Source: Drosophila pseudoobscura (lineage: Eukaryota > Arthropoda > Insecta > Diptera > Drosophilidae). From it: DNA of 64,000 bases. Position 1 is the first letter of the stretch. Each line of letters begins with the position of its first letter. A program made the translations under genes and the position numbers. The notes beneath the pieces were generated by a model. That model was not told the DNA's origin. It did not search any database and worked only from the letters and a program-made list of their open reading frames with translations. Location: the NCBI RefSeq assembly GCF_009870125.1, contig NC_046680.1, forward strand, positions 16,945,501-17,009,500, read 5' to 3'. This document shows positions 63,457-64,000 of the stretch, piece by piece.

Positions 63457-64000
63457 ATGATGTTAACATTTGCTTTGCTGGGCATGGCCCTGGCGCTGGC
63501 CTACAATTTCTACCGAAATACCTATAGCTACTGGGAAAGAAAGGGAGTGCCTAATGAACGCCCTCTCCCGCTAATAGGAAACGTGAAAGGAATCGGAACG
63601 AAGTACCATTTTCGAGACATTAACCAGAGGATCTACGATAAATTCAAGGGCGTCGCGCCGTTTGCAGGAATGTTCACTTTCTTCAAGAGGTCCGCTCTCA
63701 TCATTGATCTGGATTTAATAAAGCAAGTGCTGATCAAAGACTTTCAATACTTTCAAGATCGTGGAGTGTTTAATAATGTGAGAGATGATCCGTTGACGGG
63801 TCACCTGCTGACTCTGGAGGGCGACGAGTGGCGTTCGATGAGGCAGAAGCTGACGCCCGTTTTCACTTCTGGAAAGATCAAGCATATGTCTGGAGTGGTC
63901 GTTGAGGTTGGCCATCGTCTGGCCGCAGCCATGGACAAAGCCGTGAGTGCTGCAAAGGTGGACGATGGCGATGTGGAGATCAAGGATATCTGTGCCAGAT
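63457..64000 (+). CDS. Cytochrome P450, CYP6A subfamily, copy 2 (cut by window edge)
   Basis: The first 181 codons of a second copy of the preceding P450. The window ends inside exon 1, so I-helix, ExxR and haem-loop residues cannot be checked. Compared with copy 1 I count about 14 base differences in 544, and four residue changes: Ile2Met, Tyr105Phe, Glu111Asp and Ser119Thr. The membrane anchor, the WxxxR motif and the start of the FTTDVIG block region are otherwise identical. There is no stop or frameshift in the visible part. The offset between the two start codons is 2,631 bases. Conservative changes and mostly third-position differences suggest that both copies are under constraint, or that gene conversion keeps them alike. 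Confidence 0.95.
   Translation, partial: MMLTFALLGMALALAYNFYRNTYSYWERKGVPNERPLPLIGNVKGIGTKYHFRDINQRIYDKFKGVAPFAGMFTFFKRSALIIDLDLIKQVLIKDFQYFQDRGVFNNVRDDPLTGHLLTLEGDEWRSMRQKLTPVFTSGKIKHMSGVVVEVGHRLAAAMDKAVSAAKVDDGDVEIKDICAR

Noticed and set aside
1..64000. tRNA, rRNA, known microRNA hairpins, CRISPR arrays, bacterial operons
   Set aside because: Scanned by eye for tRNA B-box sequence, familiar fly microRNA seeds and spaced direct repeats. None was found. A covariance-model search would be needed to exclude small RNAs firmly.

Overview
The window is nuclear DNA of a fruit fly, genus Drosophila. The protein-coding genes are fly proteins: a crossbronx-like UEV/AKTIP-family gene and CYP6A-type cytochromes P450. 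The introns are short (56 and about 58 bases) with insect-type splice sites. Most of the window is non-coding DNA full of short simple repeats, (TATG)n tracts and long AT-rich stretches. The density of tri- and hexanucleotide repeats and the divergence from the D. melanogaster proteins as I remember them suggest a species outside the melanogaster group, perhaps the obscura group. That species-level guess is tentative.

Layout. Positions 1 to about 39,480 hold no gene I can support. This is a gene-poor intergenic or intronic expanse with microsatellites, two stretches that look like dispersed DINE-1/helentron-type repeats, a perfect hairpin at 13,191-13,216 and a 20-base palindrome at 36,196-36,215. 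At 39,685-39,740 there is a cluster of DRE-like TATCGAT sites. The crossbronx-like gene lies on the minus strand (39,808-40,596) with a probable intron in its 5' UTR. From 40.7 to 60.1 kb the DNA is again mostly non-coding. It contains a few weak gene-like signals: an open 117-base segment with splice signals, a short ORF with a signal peptide at 57,371-57,700, and a splice-signal pair at 58.9-59.0 kb followed by 3'-UTR-like DNA.

The right end is the informative part. A complete two-exon CYP6A gene (60,826-62,411, 509 residues) is followed by a truncated relic of a different, Cyp6a13-like P450 (about 62,784-62,957). Then comes a second, nearly identical copy of the first gene (63,457 to the window edge). 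The duplication includes the promoter: both copies have a TATA box 68 bases upstream of the ATG and a perfect inverted pair of GATA-factor sites about 225-300 bases upstream of the ATG. This is a young tandem P450 array with a collapsed gene inside it. P450s of this family are endoplasmic-reticulum monooxygenases acting on xenobiotics or endogenous lipids.

I found no CRISPR, operon, rRNA or tRNA, and no clearly novel molecular system. The most useful leads are the chimeric P450 relic, the shared palindromic promoter element, and several candidate exons or small ORFs that need transcript or conservation data.
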